Part shown: in pieces, positions 62,652 to 64,000 of the stretch | Layout of the letters: each line of letters opens with the position of its first letter | Position numbering within the stretch: position 1 is the stretch's first letter | Source: Epithemia pelagica | Taxonomy: Eukaryota > Bacillariophyta > Bacillariophyceae > Surirellales > Surirellaceae | NCBI GenBank assembly: GCA_946965045.2 | Contig: OX337234.1 | Span: 3,596,001 to 3,660,000, forward strand | DNA: 64,000 bases | Direction: 5' to 3' | Notes under the pieces: model-generated | Databases searched by the model: none | What the model was told of the DNA's origin: nothing | What the model saw: the letters and a program-made list of their open reading frames with translations, nothing else | Translations under genes and position numbers: made by a program

Positions 62652-63827
62652 CTACGAGTCCTTTTTTCGTCCCGGAAGAAAGAGTGTCGAGGCTTGCGCC
62701 AAGACACGGTCGCGGTGTTTCAGAGGAATGCTTTCTTCCATATTCAGACGCACCAGGTAGGCATCGTGCAACAACATGTTTTCGTATTGTCCCGACAGGG
62801 GGACCAAGACTCGTCGGAAAATGACATTGGCCCCTTGAAACATGGGGAGGAATAGGTACAAGGTTGCCATGGCGCAGAGAGAATAGAATCCGACAATATG
62901 ACCGACAAAGTTTTCCGCATAGTCCATCAAGATAAACAACAAACTGTAGGTGGCCCAATAAATCAACCAAAATTGAGCCGCCTCACTGTCCTTCTTTTTC
63001 TGAGCCTCTGTGGTAGTGGATGACGTGCCGTCACTTCCGGTACTAATGGCAACCGTGGAACAAATCATGGGATAGACCGTGCCCAATGCCACGACGAGGA
63101 AACGTCGTTGGTCTTCGGGCAACCGGACAAAGCAGAACCACACAATCCACAGATAGGAAGTGTTAACCATGGTTAAAATGACACTCACATAACCTTCCAG
63201 TTGTACCTTGAGTTTCTTGGCCAGCGGTGTCAAAAAGGGCTTGGTAATTTGTTCGTACAGCAATCCGGAACCATCCGTGACGGGCAAGACCAACCACAGG
63301 GTGACAAAAAACTCAACTTCGTACCAATGTTCCCCCGCTTCGGGCAAATAGGCTGTGATTTCATCCATAAATTCCGTGGCAAACGAAAAGGTACTGGAGG
63401 CCACCCAAAATTGCAACCAGGCCAAATCGTCGTCGGCATCAATCGATAACGCCACGACGATACTCGAGTAAATGGGCATCAAGGTTCCAACGAGCAAGAC
63501 ACCACCGGGGGAGTACAATTCGTCTTGAACCCATTCGGGGACAAGGGCAATCATGGCCATGACAAAGACTAGATAGACTCCTTGGAAAATGAGATTTTTG
63601 CCCTTGGAACGAGGAATCTTGTGCAAGAACGGCGTCATGACAACCGCCACCAGGACGGTTATGCCGTAGAGCATGATCTTGTCTCCATCAAGTTCTCGCA
63701 TACTGTCAACTACAAGAGCAACAACGATAACAACCTTTGTGGAGGGCTTGGCAGATAGCTTTGATAGGAAAACAAGGGTCTCTTGTAAATCCGTTTCTGG
63801 TTTCGAAAGAGAAGCATATGAGATCAT
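62652..63827 (-). CDS. TB2/DP1/HVA22 (REEP-like) membrane protein, two domains
   Basis: 391 residues from ATG 63827. Two copies of the family's helix pattern: residues about 137-200 (FWVASSTFSFATEFMD, then YEVEFFVTLWLVLPVTDGSG and LLYEQITKPFL) and about 283-345 (FWLIYWATYSLLFILMDYAE, then SLCAMATLYLFLPMFQGANV and IFRRVLVPL). The family shapes and curves the endoplasmic reticulum with wedge-like membrane hairpins; most members have one such domain. At least six more hydrophobic stretches are seen, including LYGITVLVAVVMTPFL near the N-terminus. A tail of charged residues follows. The sequence 5' of the ATG to the window end shows no additional exon. Confidence 0.8.
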   Translation of the reverse strand: MISYASLSKPETDLQETLVFLSKLSAKPSTKVVIVVALVVDSMRELDGDKIMLYGITVLVAVVMTPFLHKIPRSKGKNLIFQGVYLVFVMAMIALVPEWVQDELYSPGGVLLVGTLMPIYSSIVVALSIDADDDLAWLQFWVASSTFSFATEFMDEITAYLPEAGEHWYEVEFFVTLWLVLPVTDGSGLLYEQITKPFLTPLAKKLKVQLEGYVSVILTMVNTSYLWIVWFCFVRLPEDQRRFLVVALGTVYPMICSTVAISTGSDGTSSTTTEAQKKKDSEAAQFWLIYWATYSLLFILMDYAENFVGHIVGFYSLCAMATLYLFLPMFQGANVIFRRVLVPLSGQYENMLLHDAYLVRLNMEESIPLKHRDRVLAQASTLFLPGRKKDS

Positions 63828-64000
63828 TTTATTTCATGCTGTAGAGTCAGTATCTTGACGAATGGCGATTTCTCAAAATCATTCATTCAGCAGTTCCGGA
63901 TAATGAGAACGACCATGATGGCGGCGAACACGAGTGGAGACGGGTGGCATCCCTCCAAATTGCCACATGATTCTCAACGCAAAAAATAACGGCAGCCACT

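Overview
This window looks like nuclear DNA of a diatom, probably a pennate one; I cannot name the species. The evidence is: spliceosomal introns of about 70-490 bp; a manganese superoxide dismutase with a diatom-type plastid presequence followed by a twin-arginine lumen signal; a CoDi-like Ty1/copia retrotransposon; secreted beta-propeller and tandem-SET proteins of kinds I associate with stramenopiles; and proteins full of Ser, Thr, Asn and Gln runs. Of 15 introns I could place, 8 use the donor GTACGT, 6 use GTAAGT and one uses GTGAGA.

Layout. 0-14.6 kb is an ordinary gene block: a START-like membrane protein cut by the left edge, the first of two tubby-like paralogs, a membrane-anchored amine oxidase with a damaged FAD motif, SUMO E2 (UBC9), the plastid Mn-SOD divergently transcribed from it, a coiled-coil membrane protein and an unknown basic protein. 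15-20 kb holds a 1.4 kb element with 89-bp terminal inverted repeats (TIRs), the first CRAL-TRIO/bZIP gene (copy A), a decayed copy of the 13.6 kb gene, a tandem repeat and a five-arm nested palindrome. 20-36 kb is an island of three transposon genes: a seven-exon Crypton-like tyrosine recombinase; a hAT-type element carrying an endonuclease III-like DNA glycosylase convergent with its transposase; and a DDE transposase with a zinc-binding N-terminus. 36-40 kb contains a decayed CRAL-TRIO/bZIP fragment (D) and two more TIR elements. 40-52.7 kb returns to genes: CRAL-TRIO/bZIP copy B, a secreted beta-propeller protein followed by a tandem repeat, the second tubby-like paralog, a small membrane protein and a membrane-anchored tandem-SET protein. 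53-59.6 kb is a complete LTR retrotransposon with identical LTRs and one open 2052-codon frame. 59.8-64 kb holds a small foldback element, CRAL-TRIO/bZIP copy C (one frameshift) and a double TB2/DP1/HVA22 protein.

Most interesting. (1) Three full-length genes and one fragment of a family that joins a Sec14/CRAL-TRIO-like lipid-binding domain to a C-terminal leucine zipper whose basic region has Asp where bZIP proteins have an invariant Asn. This suggests a lipid-responsive DNA-binding protein family. (2) A hAT element with a base-excision glycosylase as passenger, a possible transposon anti-silencing or repair function. (3) A Crypton-like recombinase with two tandem SUMO-interaction-like motifs at its N-terminus, lying just downstream of a nested palindrome with asymmetric linkers.

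All functional calls come from reading motifs by eye; no database search was run. Exon borders were set by joining frames across GT-AG introns.
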